DNA of 64,000 nt from Flavobacterium sp. (GCF_013823965.1 NZ_PNNA01000101.1:1-64000); one strand, 5' to 3'; positions 19,480-29,698 are shown, counted from the stretch's first letter. Numbers and translations are program-made. Notes: generated by a model not told the origin, from the sequence alone.

Positions 19480-20739
19480 ATGGGAATTGGTATCATAATA
19501 GTGTGTTTAATACTATGTGCCTTTTTCTCGGGAATGGAAATTGCCTTCATTTCTTCCAATAAAATTTACTTGGAAATAGAAAAGAAACAAGATGGTTTCA
19601 TTTCCAATATTTTAACAAAACTTACCGAAAAACCCTCAAAATTTATTGCCGCAATGCTCATTGGCAACACCATTGCATTGGTGGTTTATGGGTTTTTAAT
19701 GGGTGAATTGGTGATGCAATGGACCACTTTTTTGGGATTTCATTTCTCGAATTTTGCGGCCTTGGCCATTCAAGTCATTTTGACGACAATTGTGGTTTTG
19801 ATGACAGCCGATTTTTTGGCCAAAGTTTTTTTTCAAATTTATGCCAATACCTTGATAAAGGTTTTTGCCCTTCCGGCTTATGGTTTTTATAGGTTGTTTT
19901 ATTACATTTCCTCTTTTTTTATCTGGATTTCTGATTTTGTTTTGAAAATACTCTTCAAATCCGAAGGCGATCAAATGCCCTTGTATTTTAGCAAAGCGGA
20001 ACTCGGAAATTACATTACCGAACAAATGAGCACCGTTGAAGATTCTCAGGAAATGGATTCCGAGATTCAAATGTTTCAAAATGCCTTGGATTTTTCTGGA
20101 GTAAAAGCAAGGGATATCATGAGTCCAAGAACCGAAATCGTGGCTGTTGATTTGTTTGATTCCGTTGCCGAATTGAAAGAAATGTTTATCGAAACCGGTT
20201 ATTCCAAGATTTTGGTGTATCAAAATTCACTCGATGACATCATTGGTTACGTTCATTCTTTTGAGTTGTTCAAGAAACCTAAAAACATCAAATCGATTGT
20301 AATTCCGGTAGAATTTGTGCCCGAAACCATCTATATAAAAGACGCGATGAACTTGCTGACCAAAAAGCGAAAAAGCGTGGCAGTCGTTTTGGACGAATAC
20401 GGAGGAACATCTGGAATTATTACCATAGAAGATATTGTCGAAGAACTTTTTGGCGAAATTGAAGACGAACACGATTCCGATGAAGAATTCATCGAAAAAG
20501 AACTCGAAGACGGCACTTATATTTTCTCGGCTCGATTGGACGTCGAATATTTAAACCAAACCTACAAACTTTCAATTCCAGAAGATGATTCATACGGAAC
20601 ACTCGGCGGATTTATAGTCGATTTTACTAAAGATATTCCTCAAAAAGGAGATGTAATCACCATAGGAATCTATCATTTTGTCATTGAAGAAGCGACAAAC
20701 AAGAAGATAGAATTGGTTAAAATGACAATAAAAGAATGA
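19480..20739 (+). CDS. Hemolysin/CorC family protein (CNNM TM domain, CBS pair, CorC_HlyC domain)
   Basis: FFSGMEIAFISSNKIYLEIEKKQ, ARDIMSPRTEIVAVD, SVAVVLDEYGGTSGIITIEDIVEELFGEIEDEHD, DDSYGTLGGFIVDF. Confidence 0.93.
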   Translation: MGIGIIIVCLILCAFFSGMEIAFISSNKIYLEIEKKQDGFISNILTKLTEKPSKFIAAMLIGNTIALVVYGFLMGELVMQWTTFLGFHFSNFAALAIQVILTTIVVLMTADFLAKVFFQIYANTLIKVFALPAYGFYRLFYYISSFFIWISDFVLKILFKSEGDQMPLYFSKAELGNYITEQMSTVEDSQEMDSEIQMFQNALDFSGVKARDIMSPRTEIVAVDLFDSVAELKEMFIETGYSKILVYQNSLDDIIGYVHSFELFKKPKNIKSIVIPVEFVPETIYIKDAMNLLTKKRKSVAVVLDEYGGTSGIITIEDIVEELFGEIEDEHDSDEEFIEKELEDGTYIFSARLDVEYLNQTYKLSIPEDDSYGTLGGFIVDFTKDIPQKGDVITIGIYHFVIEEATNKKIELVKMTIKE

Positions 20740-20848
20740 TTTTTTTTGGCAAATCAAATTTTCTTGCAAATTATAGTGTTAGTAGTATAATTATTAATTA
20801 GATAATTGTATTTTCGCAAACTGAATATAAAAATTAACAACAATAAAA

Positions 20849-22948
20849 ATGGCAGTTTTAGCAAAAATTAGACAACGTTCCGCTTTAATGATAGTGGTTA
20901 TTGCATTCGCATTATTTGCATTTCTAGTACCAAGTCTTTTCAACAAAGGGAATTTTGGTAGTACATCTAAAGACGTGGGAAGCATAGATGGGAAAGATAT
21001 TTCATTTGAAGACTTTAGAGTAAAAGTAAGCAATCTTGAAAAAAGTCAACAAGGAATCACTCCAACCGCAGCAGCAAATAGAGTTTGGGAACAAGAAGTT
21101 TCTATTGCTTTGTTAACTTCTCAATTTGATAAATTAGGCTTGAGAGTTGGTCCAAAACACATTATGGAAGTGTTGAAAGCCGATCAAAATATAGGACAAA
21201 ATCCACTGTTTTTAAACGCTGCAGGAGGTTTTGACGAAGCTAAATTCAAAGAATACTTCAAGTCAAATCCAGAGCAAGCACAGTTCTTGAAAGACAGGGA
21301 AAAAGACGCCGAGCTTAACGCCAAATATCAAATTTATAACAATTTGATAAAAGCTGGATTGTACACAACTGAAAGTGAAGGAAAATTGAAATATGAAATG
21401 GAATCCAACAAAGTGAATTTTGCTTATGTGGCTGGATTGTATTCTACAATTAAAGACAGTGAAGTAAAAGTTACAGATGATGAAATTGTGGCTTTCATGA
21501 AAAAGAACGAGAAAAAATACAAAGCGGACGAAACACGTGAAGTAGAATATGTTTTGATCGAAGACAAAGCCTCTCCAGAAGACGAAGCCGAAGTGAAATC
21601 CAAAATAAACGCATTGTTGTCCGGAAGAGTGGTTTACAACAACGCCACAGGCAAAAACGACACCTTGCCAGGATTTAAAGCCGCAACAAACACCATCGAA
21701 TTCGTGAATTCAAATTCAGATGTTCCTTATGATTCTACTTATGTTGCCAAAAAAGATTTGCCTGCCATTGATGCCGACAAATTATACAACTTGGCGCCAG
21801 GTGAAATTTATGGTCCATACATGTTCGGAAAATACTATTGTATTTCAAAATCAATGGGCAGAAAAGTAGGAGCCAATGCAAAAGCAAGTCACATCTTGAT
21901 TAGCTATGAAGGAACACAAGTTCCAAACCAAAAAGAAAAGAGAACCAAAGAAGAAGCCAAAGCAAAAGCAGAAGCGATCTTGGCCCAAGTAAACGCCAAT
22001 CCGGATAGTTTCTTGATGTTGGCTTTCACGGCTTCTGATGATTCATCGGCTCAACAAGGTGGTGATTTAGGATATTTTGGTCCAAATCAAATGGTGAAAC
22101 CGTTTAATGATTTTGTATTCAACAATCCTATCGGGAAAGTTGGATTGGTAGAAACTCCTTTCGGTTTCCACATCATTAAAGTAACCGACAAGCAAGACGG
22201 AATTCGTTTGGCAACAATCGCCCAAAAAGTGGAAGCTTCAGAAATGACTTCGGATAAAGTATTTACTCAAGCAACACAATTTGAAATCGATGCAATCGAA
22301 AAAGATTTTGCCAAAACTGCCGCAGCCATGAAATTGAAAATTGCACCAGCAGTTACCGTGAAAGGTATGGACGAATCTTTTGGAGCATTGGGTAACCAAA
22401 GAAACATCGTGAGATGGGCTTTCGAAGACGGAACCGATGTAGGAGCCATCAAAAGATTTGAAGTGGCTAATTTGGGTCACGTTATCGCAAAAGTTAAAAA
22501 AGTAAATCCAGAAGGATTAATGGCCATAGATTTGGTTAGACCTTATGCAGAACCAATTCTTAAAAACAAGAAAAAAGCTGAATTAATTAAAGCTAAAATG
22601 GCAGGAACTTCATTGGAAGCGATTGCAAAAGCAGTTGGTGCGCCAATTCAACAAGCTGTTGACGTTACCATGGATAATCCAGTTTTGACTGGTGGAGTTG
22701 GTCAAGAGCCTAAAGTGGTTGGAAACGCATTCGCATTGGCAGCAGGAAAACTTTCTGCTCCAATCGAAGGAAATACAGGAGTTTATGTAGTGTTGAACAA
22801 AAGCACGTTCAAAGCACCAGTATTGAAAAGCCACGCAGCTTATGTTTCTAAACTAAAAGCTCAAAGTGCAGGAGATGCTAACAGAGTTATTCCAGCTTTG
22901 AAAGACAATGCGAAAATTAAAGACAACAGAGCTCAATTTAATTACTAA
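20849..22948 (+). CDS. PpiD-like periplasmic peptidylprolyl isomerase
   Basis: 699 aa; N-terminal TM anchor (MAVLAKIRQRSALMIVVIAFALFAFLVPSLF), SurA_N-like region, parvulin motif AKASHILISYEG...GGDLGYFGPNQMVKPFNDFVFNNPIGKVGLVETPFGFHIIKV. Confidence 0.93.
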   Translation: MAVLAKIRQRSALMIVVIAFALFAFLVPSLFNKGNFGSTSKDVGSIDGKDISFEDFRVKVSNLEKSQQGITPTAAANRVWEQEVSIALLTSQFDKLGLRVGPKHIMEVLKADQNIGQNPLFLNAAGGFDEAKFKEYFKSNPEQAQFLKDREKDAELNAKYQIYNNLIKAGLYTTESEGKLKYEMESNKVNFAYVAGLYSTIKDSEVKVTDDEIVAFMKKNEKKYKADETREVEYVLIEDKASPEDEAEVKSKINALLSGRVVYNNATGKNDTLPGFKAATNTIEFVNSNSDVPYDSTYVAKKDLPAIDADKLYNLAPGEIYGPYMFGKYYCISKSMGRKVGANAKASHILISYEGTQVPNQKEKRTKEEAKAKAEAILAQVNANPDSFLMLAFTASDDSSAQQGGDLGYFGPNQMVKPFNDFVFNNPIGKVGLVETPFGFHIIKVTDKQDGIRLATIAQKVEASEMTSDKVFTQATQFEIDAIEKDFAKTAAAMKLKIAPAVTVKGMDESFGALGNQRNIVRWAFEDGTDVGAIKRFEVANLGHVIAKVKKVNPEGLMAIDLVRPYAEPILKNKKKAELIKAKMAGTSLEAIAKAVGAPIQQAVDVTMDNPVLTGGVGQEPKVVGNAFALAAGKLSAPIEGNTGVYVVLNKSTFKAPVLKSHAAYVSKLKAQSAGDANRVIPALKDNAKIKDNRAQFNY

Positions 22949-22970
22949 ATTGAAACTTAATTAAATATAA

Positions 22971-22998
22971 AAATCCCGAGCAATCGGGATTTTTTTTG
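22971..22998 (+). terminator. Rho-independent terminator
   Basis: AAATCCCGA-gcaa-TCGGGATTTTTTTTT. Confidence 0.9.
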
Positions 22999-23058
22999 TT
23001 TAAAATACAATCGGAAGATATAAAAAGACACTAATTTTTTTGACTTTGTAGCTACAAA

Positions 23059-23973
23059 TCACAAAATCATGTCCTTATAAGAAACGATGGTTTTGAAACC
23101 TCTTTCCCTGAAATAATCTTCTGGATTTTCTTTGGCGATGGCCAAAACAAAATCGCCTCCCCAAGCACCAAGGCTTTTGATGATGCCATTAAAGTCGGGA
23201 AACAAGGATTCTTTTATGGTTTTCATTTCCAGGATGTTGCTCATTTTAGCTTCGTGTTCTTCCAATGCTAAGGCAAATTTATGAAGGGTTTTCGCCTTTA
23301 AAGCTGCTTGAGTTATTTTATTATTTTTGATAATCGCATCGGCTAAATCTTTGTTTTTGTTGTTGTGATATGAAGCGATAGCCGCTTTACTGTTTTGTTT
23401 TTTATCTAAATAAACGAAATATAGATTTTCAGAGAATTCAGGCTCGAAACTTACTTTTTCGACAATTGGTTTGCCCTTATCCAAATGATACAAAATAGGG
23501 CCGTCATTTTGTGCACAGGCAATGTCGTAACCGCTGCCGCCAAAACTATTATTAAGCAAAACAAAAGCATCAATATTTAGCCATTGTGCAATATTATTAA
23601 TCAAGGTTGAAGAAGTTCCCAACCCCCAATTTCTAGGAAATGTGAGTTCCGTTGTAATTTTAAAACCTTCGGAAGGATTCATAAAATCAGGATTTAATAA
23701 ATACCCTTCGTGCAGGATTTCTATCAGCGTGTTTCTTACAGATGTATTTTCTGTGATTATTTTATTCGAAATATCCGCAAACGAAAAAGTGTCTTCAAAC
23801 CAAATGTGTCCATCAACGTCATAACTTGTCCATTTTATTTCTTGATTGTTTCCTTTTTCCACAATCAGGTTTTGTCCAAATTTTGTTGGCAAGGCAAAAG
23901 CATTGGCACCATCAAGAACCAAATATTCTCCCGTAATAAATAGTTTTCCGTTACTGTAAAATTCTTTCTTCAT
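23059..23973 (-). CDS. GYDIA-family GHMP kinase (probable mevalonate-pathway kinase)
   Basis: NGKLFITGEYLVLDGANAFALPTKFGQ, FPRNWGLGTSSTLINNIAQW, FGGSGYDIACAQ. Confidence 0.88.
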   Translation of the reverse strand: MKKEFYSNGKLFITGEYLVLDGANAFALPTKFGQNLIVEKGNNQEIKWTSYDVDGHIWFEDTFSFADISNKIITENTSVRNTLIEILHEGYLLNPDFMNPSEGFKITTELTFPRNWGLGTSSTLINNIAQWLNIDAFVLLNNSFGGSGYDIACAQNDGPILYHLDKGKPIVEKVSFEPEFSENLYFVYLDKKQNSKAAIASYHNNKNKDLADAIIKNNKITQAALKAKTLHKFALALEEHEAKMSNILEMKTIKESLFPDFNGIIKSLGAWGGDFVLAIAKENPEDYFRERGFKTIVSYKDMIL

Positions 23974-23996
23974 TTAGTTTATTGGGTTCTATTTCT

Positions 23997-24046
23997 AACC
24001 ACAAATTGCACAAATTAATTCTCGAGAATTTGTGAAATTTGTGGTT
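23997..24046. repeat. 50-bp palindromic intergenic element (copy A)
   Basis: AACCACAAATTGCACAAATT ... AATTTGTGAAATTTGTGGTT: 20-bp arms with one mismatch; inner perfect palindrome AATTCTCGAGAATT at 24017-24030. Confidence 0.88.
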
Positions 24047-24050
24047 GATA

Positions 24051-25373
24051 TTAAATTTGCTTCCTTAAGGTTTCAATATAATCCACGACGGCACTGTGGG
24101 AAACCACGTGGTGTTTGAAATGTTTGCGAATGGCATGGCGTTCTTCATCATTGGCGTCAAACTGGTTCAGGATGTTGTTCAGGTGCATTTTCATGTGTCC
24201 GTCTTGGATTCCCGTGGTGGTTAATGAACGCAAGGCTGCAAAATTTTGTGCCAAACCTGCCACTGCAACAAACTGCATTAGTTCTTCGGCAGATGGATTT
24301 TCCAACATTTCCAATGATAATTTTACCAATGGATGCAACGAAGTCAAACCGCCAACCGTTCCCAAAGCCAACGGAACTTCCAGCCAAAAACTAAAAATAC
24401 CATTTTCGATTTTGGCGTGCGACAAACTCGAATAGTTTCCGTTTCGGGAAGCATAAGCATGAATTCCAGCTTCAACGGCACGGAAATCATTTCCCGTGGC
24501 AAGTACAACGGCGTCGATTCCGTTCATGATGCCTTTGTTGTGGGTTACGGCTCGAAAAGGTTCCACTTCGGCAATTTGAACCGCTCTGATGAATCTTTCG
24601 GCAAATGCTTTTGGATTCGGGATGTGTTTTTCCACAAGGTCATCAACCAGACAGGAAACTTCGGCACGAACGATGCAATTGGGCACATAATTAGAGAGAA
24701 TGCTCATCACGACTTCGATGTCTTTTTCTTCTTCGGAAAACAAATCATAAACTTGGGCTTCTTCTTTCAAGGTTTGGGCAAATTGCTCCAAACAGGAATT
24801 GATAAAGTTGGCGCCCATGCTGTCTTTGGTGTCAAAAGTGGCGTGCAGTTGAAAATAATTGGGCAATAAATCCGTCTTGTCTTTCAGGATAATATCCAGA
24901 ATTCCGCCGCCACGCTTTTGCATGTTTTTGGTAATGCTTTCCGTATTGGTAAAAAAGTGGGCTTTGGTTTGGGCAAAAAACAGGGCAAGTTTAGATTCAT
25001 CCCCTTTGAAAATAAAATGGACTTGGCCTATCTTTTCAGTATTTATGACGGTGGCTTTAAATCCGCCGCGAGTGGACCAGAATTTCGCTGACTTTGATGC
25101 TGCAGCCACGACAGAACTTTCTTCAATCGCCATCGGAATGCTGTTGTATTTTCCGTTAATCAGAAAGTTGGGCGCAACTCCAAGCGGAATGTAAAAATTG
25201 CTTATCGTGTTTTCTATGAATTCATCGTGTAGTTTTTGAATTTTCTCGTCAGAATTCCAATAGGTTTTTAGTAAAGCTATTGCTTCTGAAGGATTGGAAA
25301 AATATTCTTTGGCGACCCAGTTTATTTTTTCTTCTTTGGATAATTTTGAAAATCCAGCGACGGCGTTGCTCAT
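24051..25373 (-). CDS. mvaA: Hydroxymethylglutaryl-CoA reductase, class II (degradative-type family)
   Basis: GFSKLSKEEKINWVA, IPMAIEESSVVAAASKSAKFW, DSMGANFINSCLEQ, AVTHNKGIMNGIDAVVLATGNDFRAVEAGIHAYASRNG, VPLALGTVGGLTSLHPL. Confidence 0.95.
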   Translation of the reverse strand: MSNAVAGFSKLSKEEKINWVAKEYFSNPSEAIALLKTYWNSDEKIQKLHDEFIENTISNFYIPLGVAPNFLINGKYNSIPMAIEESSVVAAASKSAKFWSTRGGFKATVINTEKIGQVHFIFKGDESKLALFFAQTKAHFFTNTESITKNMQKRGGGILDIILKDKTDLLPNYFQLHATFDTKDSMGANFINSCLEQFAQTLKEEAQVYDLFSEEEKDIEVVMSILSNYVPNCIVRAEVSCLVDDLVEKHIPNPKAFAERFIRAVQIAEVEPFRAVTHNKGIMNGIDAVVLATGNDFRAVEAGIHAYASRNGNYSSLSHAKIENGIFSFWLEVPLALGTVGGLTSLHPLVKLSLEMLENPSAEELMQFVAVAGLAQNFAALRSLTTTGIQDGHMKMHLNNILNQFDANDEERHAIRKHFKHHVVSHSAVVDYIETLRKQI

Positions 25374-25473
25374 ATTTTTTAATATAACGGTTTATGATGC
25401 CGCAAAGATACGGTTTCCGTTTTATTAGATTAGCATTCTTTGAATATGGCCGAGTTATTGCTTTAAAGTTTTC

Positions 25474-25585
25474 GACCACAAATTGCGCAAATTGTCACAA
25501 ATTTTACTGTGTTTAAACCGAATTTACTTCGCCTGTTTGCTTTGCTTGATTCAAGAATTTGCGTGAATTTGTGTAATTTGGGGTC
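25474..25585. repeat. 112-bp interval bounded by related inverted arms (copy B)
   Basis: GACCACAAATTGCGCAAATT (25474-25493) and AATTTGTGTAATTTGGGGTC (25566-25585); arms match at 17/20; left arm 18/20 identical to copy A. Confidence 0.75.
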
Positions 25586-25616
25586 AACTTTTTTATTAAC
25601 CTGATTCCAAGAAAAA

Positions 25617-26864
25617 CTACATTCCAGTCCTAATTGCTTCCACGGGATCCAGTTTTGCAGCTGAAATGGCAGGGAGAATCCCTGAGATTAAACCAATTAG
25701 CGCGGCCAATCCTGTTCCCAAAAGAATATTGCCTATTCCCAAAACGAATTCAAACTCCAGGGCTTTGGTCAAAACAAGGGCGATAATCCAAACCATGAAT
25801 AAACCAATAATTCCTCCAATTACCGAAAGAATAATGGCTTCGAACAAAAATTGGAACAAAATAAAACGGTTTTTGGCTCCCAAAGATTTCTGGATTCCAA
25901 TGAGATTGGTGCGTTCTTTTACGGAAACAAACATAATGTTAGCAATCCCAAAACCGCCCACAAGAAGTGAAAATCCGCTAATGATCCAGCCAACCATATT
26001 CATTTGAGAAATAATTCCGTCAATTAAATCTGTGAATCCCGAGAAAACATTAATGAAGAAATTGTCTATTTCTCCCGCTTTCACGCCACGAAAGCTTCTT
26101 AATTTTTGGCTGATTTCTGCTTTGTAAGCGTCCATGTCGACTCCGCTTTGGGGTTTGAAAATGATTACGTTTACCAATGCCTTGTTGTTGTCGCCAAATC
26201 TTTGTCTGACGAAATTCACGGGGATGAAAGCCGATGTGTCATTGTTGCCGAACATTCCGGATCCTTCTTTTTTCAAAACCCCGATAACGGTAAAACGCTG
26301 GCCATACAAACGTATTTTTTTGCCAATGGGATCTGCATCCTCAAATAATGATTTTGCAATTTCATTACCTATAACCACGACAGGAGCGGCCGAGTTTGCT
26401 TCGGATTCATTGTAAAATCGTCCATCTTCGAACTCAAGTCCTTGGATGTCGATAAACTCGTGCGAAACGGGAACAACATTGACGTCAGATACGGTATTCG
26501 AGCCACTTTTAATGGATTCTCTTTTGGTAAATATTTGGTAGCCCATTTGATCGGTATTGGTCATTGCACCTTTCAAATAAATGTATTCATCGTATTTTAC
26601 ATTCGGGAATTGCTCTCTTTTCCACTGCGGAATTTCTGAAGGACCAAACGACATTTTCATTAAATAAATGGTGTTTTTATCTAAAGAACTCAAATCTTTC
26701 GTGATTTTTCTGTCTAATGAATCTACGGCGGCAAGTACTGCTATAATCGAAAATATTCCAATGGTTACGCCAAGTAGCGACAATAATGTGCGCAGTTTGT
26801 TGTTGCGCAAGGCATTTATTGCAAAACGGAAACTCTCTGATAATAGTCGAAAATAAACTAGCAT
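25617..26864 (-). CDS. MacB/FtsX-type ABC transporter permease
   Basis: Likely start MLVYFRLLSESFRFAINALRNNKLRTLLSLLGVTIGIFSIIAVLA (internal ATG); C-terminal GIANIMFVSVKERTNLIGIQKSLGAKNRFILFQFLFEAIILS...AKLDPVEAIRTGM. Confidence 0.93.
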   Translation of the reverse strand: MLVYFRLLSESFRFAINALRNNKLRTLLSLLGVTIGIFSIIAVLAAVDSLDRKITKDLSSLDKNTIYLMKMSFGPSEIPQWKREQFPNVKYDEYIYLKGAMTNTDQMGYQIFTKRESIKSGSNTVSDVNVVPVSHEFIDIQGLEFEDGRFYNESEANSAAPVVVIGNEIAKSLFEDADPIGKKIRLYGQRFTVIGVLKKEGSGMFGNNDTSAFIPVNFVRQRFGDNNKALVNVIIFKPQSGVDMDAYKAEISQKLRSFRGVKAGEIDNFFINVFSGFTDLIDGIISQMNMVGWIISGFSLLVGGFGIANIMFVSVKERTNLIGIQKSLGAKNRFILFQFLFEAIILSVIGGIIGLFMVWIIALVLTKALEFEFVLGIGNILLGTGLAALIGLISGILPAISAAKLDPVEAIRTGM

Positions 26865-26974
26865 AAAACCGGGATTTGTGTTATTGTAAAATTCCAAAAA
26901 TTTTCTTCATAAACCTAATGAAAACTCACTGCCGTATTGGTAGTGTTTTTTAAGATATTGTTACAGAAATACAT

Positions 26975-27005
26975 TTGAATTTTAACATCAAAAAAACTAC
27001 TTTTG
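26975..27005 (+). promoter_or_regulatory. Bacteroidota-type sigma-ABfr promoter for purH
   Basis: TTG at 26975-26977, 20-bp spacer, TACTTTTG at 26998-27005 (TAnnTTTG consensus), 24 bp before the ATG at 27029. Confidence 0.6.
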
Positions 27006-27028
27006 CACCACAAAATTCTAACTACACG

Positions 27029-28555
27029 ATGAACACAACTAAAACAATCAAATCGGCATTAATTTCCGTCTTTTCAAAAGAGGGTTTAGAACCCATAATA
27101 AAGAAATTACACGAGCAAAACGTAATCTTTTATTCTACTGGAGGAACGGAAGAATTTATTAAAAATCTTGGTATTCCAGTTGTGCCGGTTGAAGATGTCA
27201 CTTCTTATCCATCCATTCTTGGCGGAAGAGTGAAAACCTTGCACCCGAAAGTTTTCGGCGGAATCTTGAATCGTCAAGACAACGAAAGCGATGTGCAACA
27301 AATGAAGGAATACGACATTCCTCAAATTGATTTGGTGATTGTTGATTTGTATCCTTTCGAAAAAACGGTTGCTTCGGGAGCCAGCGAAAGCGATATTATC
27401 GAAAAAATTGATATTGGAGGAATTTCATTAATTCGTGCTGCCGCAAAAAATTTCAAGGATACCGTAATCGTTCCTTCGGTTGCAGAATATCCTTTGCTTT
27501 TGGATACCATCAGTAAACAAAACGGAGCAACAACATTGGAAGACAGAAAATTATTTGCCACTAAAGCATTCCACGTTTCTTCTCATTATGATACGGCAAT
27601 TTTCAACTATTTCAATACGGATGAAACCATTTTGAAAACCAGTATTGCTGACGGACAAGTGTTGAGATATGGAGAAAATCCACACCAAAAAGGATTTTTC
27701 TTTGGTGATTTTGACGCGATGTTCAACAAAGTGCATGGAAAAGAATTGTCATACAATAATTTATTGGATGTTGATGCAGCCGTGAATTTGATTAACGAAT
27801 TCAAAAATGACGAACCAACTTTTGCCATTTTAAAACACAACAACGCTTGCGGATTGGCAACAAGACCAACCATTAGTGAAGCGTATAACGTGGCTTTGGC
27901 TTGTGATCCAACTTCAGCTTTTGGTGGTGTTTTGATTGCCAATTCAAAAATTGATGTTGAAACTGCTAACGAGATCAACAAATTATTTTGTGAAGTGGTG
28001 ATTGCTCCAAGTTATGATGAAGCGGCCATTGCCATTTTGCAAGAGAAGAAAAACAGAATCATCTTGGTTCAAAACGATGTGGAATTGCCTCAAAAACAAG
28101 TGCGAACTTGCTTGAATGGAATTTTGGTTCAAGAAAGAAACAACATCACGGATACTAAAGCAGACTTAAAAACCGTTACCTTAACAGCGCCAACGGAACA
28201 AGAAATGGAAGATTTGATTTTTGCGTCAAAAGTGTGTAAAAATACCAAGTCCAACACGATAGTTTTTGCCAAAAATGGAACCTTGATTTCATCGGGAACA
28301 GGACAAACCTCAAGAGTGGACGCCTTGTTGCAAGCTATTGAAAAAGCACGTACATTTGGATTTAGCTTAGAAGGTGCTTCGATGGCGAGTGATGCTTTTT
28401 TCCCTTTTCCGGATTGTGTGGAAATTGCGAAAAATGCTGGAATAACAGCTGTTATTCAACCAGGAGGATCCATAAAAGACCAATTGAGCATTGATTATTG
28501 CAATGAAAATAAAGTTGCAATGGTATTTACAGGAACACGTCATTTCAAACATTAA
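27029..28555 (+). CDS. purH: Bifunctional AICAR transformylase/IMP cyclohydrolase
   Basis: MNTTKTIKSALISVFSKEGLEPIIKKL, STGGTEEFIKNLGIPV, GGRVKTLHPKVFGGIL, LRYGENPHQKGFF, SDAFFPFPDCVEIAKNAGITAVIQPGGSIKD. Confidence 0.97.
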   Translation: MNTTKTIKSALISVFSKEGLEPIIKKLHEQNVIFYSTGGTEEFIKNLGIPVVPVEDVTSYPSILGGRVKTLHPKVFGGILNRQDNESDVQQMKEYDIPQIDLVIVDLYPFEKTVASGASESDIIEKIDIGGISLIRAAAKNFKDTVIVPSVAEYPLLLDTISKQNGATTLEDRKLFATKAFHVSSHYDTAIFNYFNTDETILKTSIADGQVLRYGENPHQKGFFFGDFDAMFNKVHGKELSYNNLLDVDAAVNLINEFKNDEPTFAILKHNNACGLATRPTISEAYNVALACDPTSAFGGVLIANSKIDVETANEINKLFCEVVIAPSYDEAAIAILQEKKNRIILVQNDVELPQKQVRTCLNGILVQERNNITDTKADLKTVTLTAPTEQEMEDLIFASKVCKNTKSNTIVFAKNGTLISSGTGQTSRVDALLQAIEKARTFGFSLEGASMASDAFFPFPDCVEIAKNAGITAVIQPGGSIKDQLSIDYCNENKVAMVFTGTRHFKH

Positions 28556-28608
28556 TTTGTTTAGCTTTGTACGTCACAAATTTATAACTTTTAAACCCTT
28601 AAAAATTT

Positions 28609-29637
28609 ATGGGATTTTTTGATTTCATGACCGAGGATATTGCGATAGACCTTGGTACCGCAAACACTTTAATCATACACAATGATAAAGTCGTAATTGA
28701 TAGCCCTTCCATAGTTGCTCGCGATCGAATTTCGGGAAAAATTATTGCCGTTGGTAAAGAAGCCAATATGATGCAAGGGAAAACCCATGAAAACATTAAA
28801 ACGATAAGGCCTTTGAAAGACGGTGTAATTGCCGATTTTGATGCTTCCGAAAAAATGATCAGCATGCTCATCAAAAGCATTCCGGCATTGAAAAAAAGAA
28901 TGTTTACGCCAGCATTGAGAATGGTGGTTTGTATTCCTTCCGGAATTACCGAAGTGGAGATGAGAGCGGTAAAAGAGTCTTGTGAAAGAGTAAATGGTAA
29001 AGAAGTATATTTGATTCACGAACCAATGGCTGCGGCAATTGGTATCGGCATCGACATCATGCAGCCAAAAGGAAACATGATTGTGGATATTGGAGGAGGA
29101 ACAACGGAAATCGCCGTTATAGCATTGGGTGGAATTGTGTGTGACAAATCGGTGAAAATTGCCGGTGACGTTTTTACCAATGACATCGTGTATTACATGC
29201 GTACCCAACACAACCTTTTTGTTGGAGAAAGCACTGCGGAAAAAATAAAAATTCAAGTAGGAGCAGCCATCGAAGATTTAGAATCTCCTCCAGAAGAAAT
29301 GTCGGTTCAAGGTAGAGATTTATTGACCGGTAAACCTAAACAAGTAGCGGTTTCTTATAGAGAAATTGCCAAGGCTTTGGATAAATCCATTCAGCGAATT
29401 GAAGATGCCGTAATGGAAACCTTGTCCCAAACACCTCCTGAATTAGCAGCGGATATTTACAACACGGGGATTTATCTTGCCGGTGGAGGATCGATGTTGA
29501 GAGGATTGGACAAAAGAATTTCACAAAAAACAGATTTGCCGGTTTACATCGCCGAAGACCCATTGAGAGCAGTAGTTCGTGGAACGGGAATGGCACTTAA
29601 AAATCTTGTAAAATTTAAAAGTGTTTTGATTAAATAA
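28609..29637 (+). CDS. mreB: Rod shape-determining protein MreB
   Basis: IAIDLGTANTLIIHNDKVV, EPMAAAIGIGIDI, MIVDIGGGTTEIAVIALGGIV, GIYLAGGGSMLRGLD. Confidence 0.98.
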   Translation: MGFFDFMTEDIAIDLGTANTLIIHNDKVVIDSPSIVARDRISGKIIAVGKEANMMQGKTHENIKTIRPLKDGVIADFDASEKMISMLIKSIPALKKRMFTPALRMVVCIPSGITEVEMRAVKESCERVNGKEVYLIHEPMAAAIGIGIDIMQPKGNMIVDIGGGTTEIAVIALGGIVCDKSVKIAGDVFTNDIVYYMRTQHNLFVGESTAEKIKIQVGAAIEDLESPPEEMSVQGRDLLTGKPKQVAVSYREIAKALDKSIQRIEDAVMETLSQTPPELAADIYNTGIYLAGGGSMLRGLDKRISQKTDLPVYIAEDPLRAVVRGTGMALKNLVKFKSVLIK

Positions 29638-29698
29638 GGAAGTATTTAGTTGAGGGTGTTATATTTAAGGTTTTACATATATTTTATAAAGGTAGAAA

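Noticed and set aside
19696-20223. 175-aa minus-strand ORF opposite the CorC-like gene
   Set aside because: Antisense shadow of a well-supported coding frame; low-complexity, no recognisable motif.
24333-24869. 178-aa plus-strand ORF opposite HMG-CoA reductase
   Set aside because: Antisense shadow; no motif.
26975-27028. N-terminal extension of purH in the ORF track (TTG start at 26975)
   Set aside because: The TTG coincides with the -33 element of a TTG-N20-TACTTTTG promoter; the ATG at 27029 starts the conserved protein.
28669-29256. 195-aa minus-strand ORF opposite mreB
   Set aside because: Antisense to the highly conserved mreB; composition (H/N/F-rich) typical of shadow ORFs.
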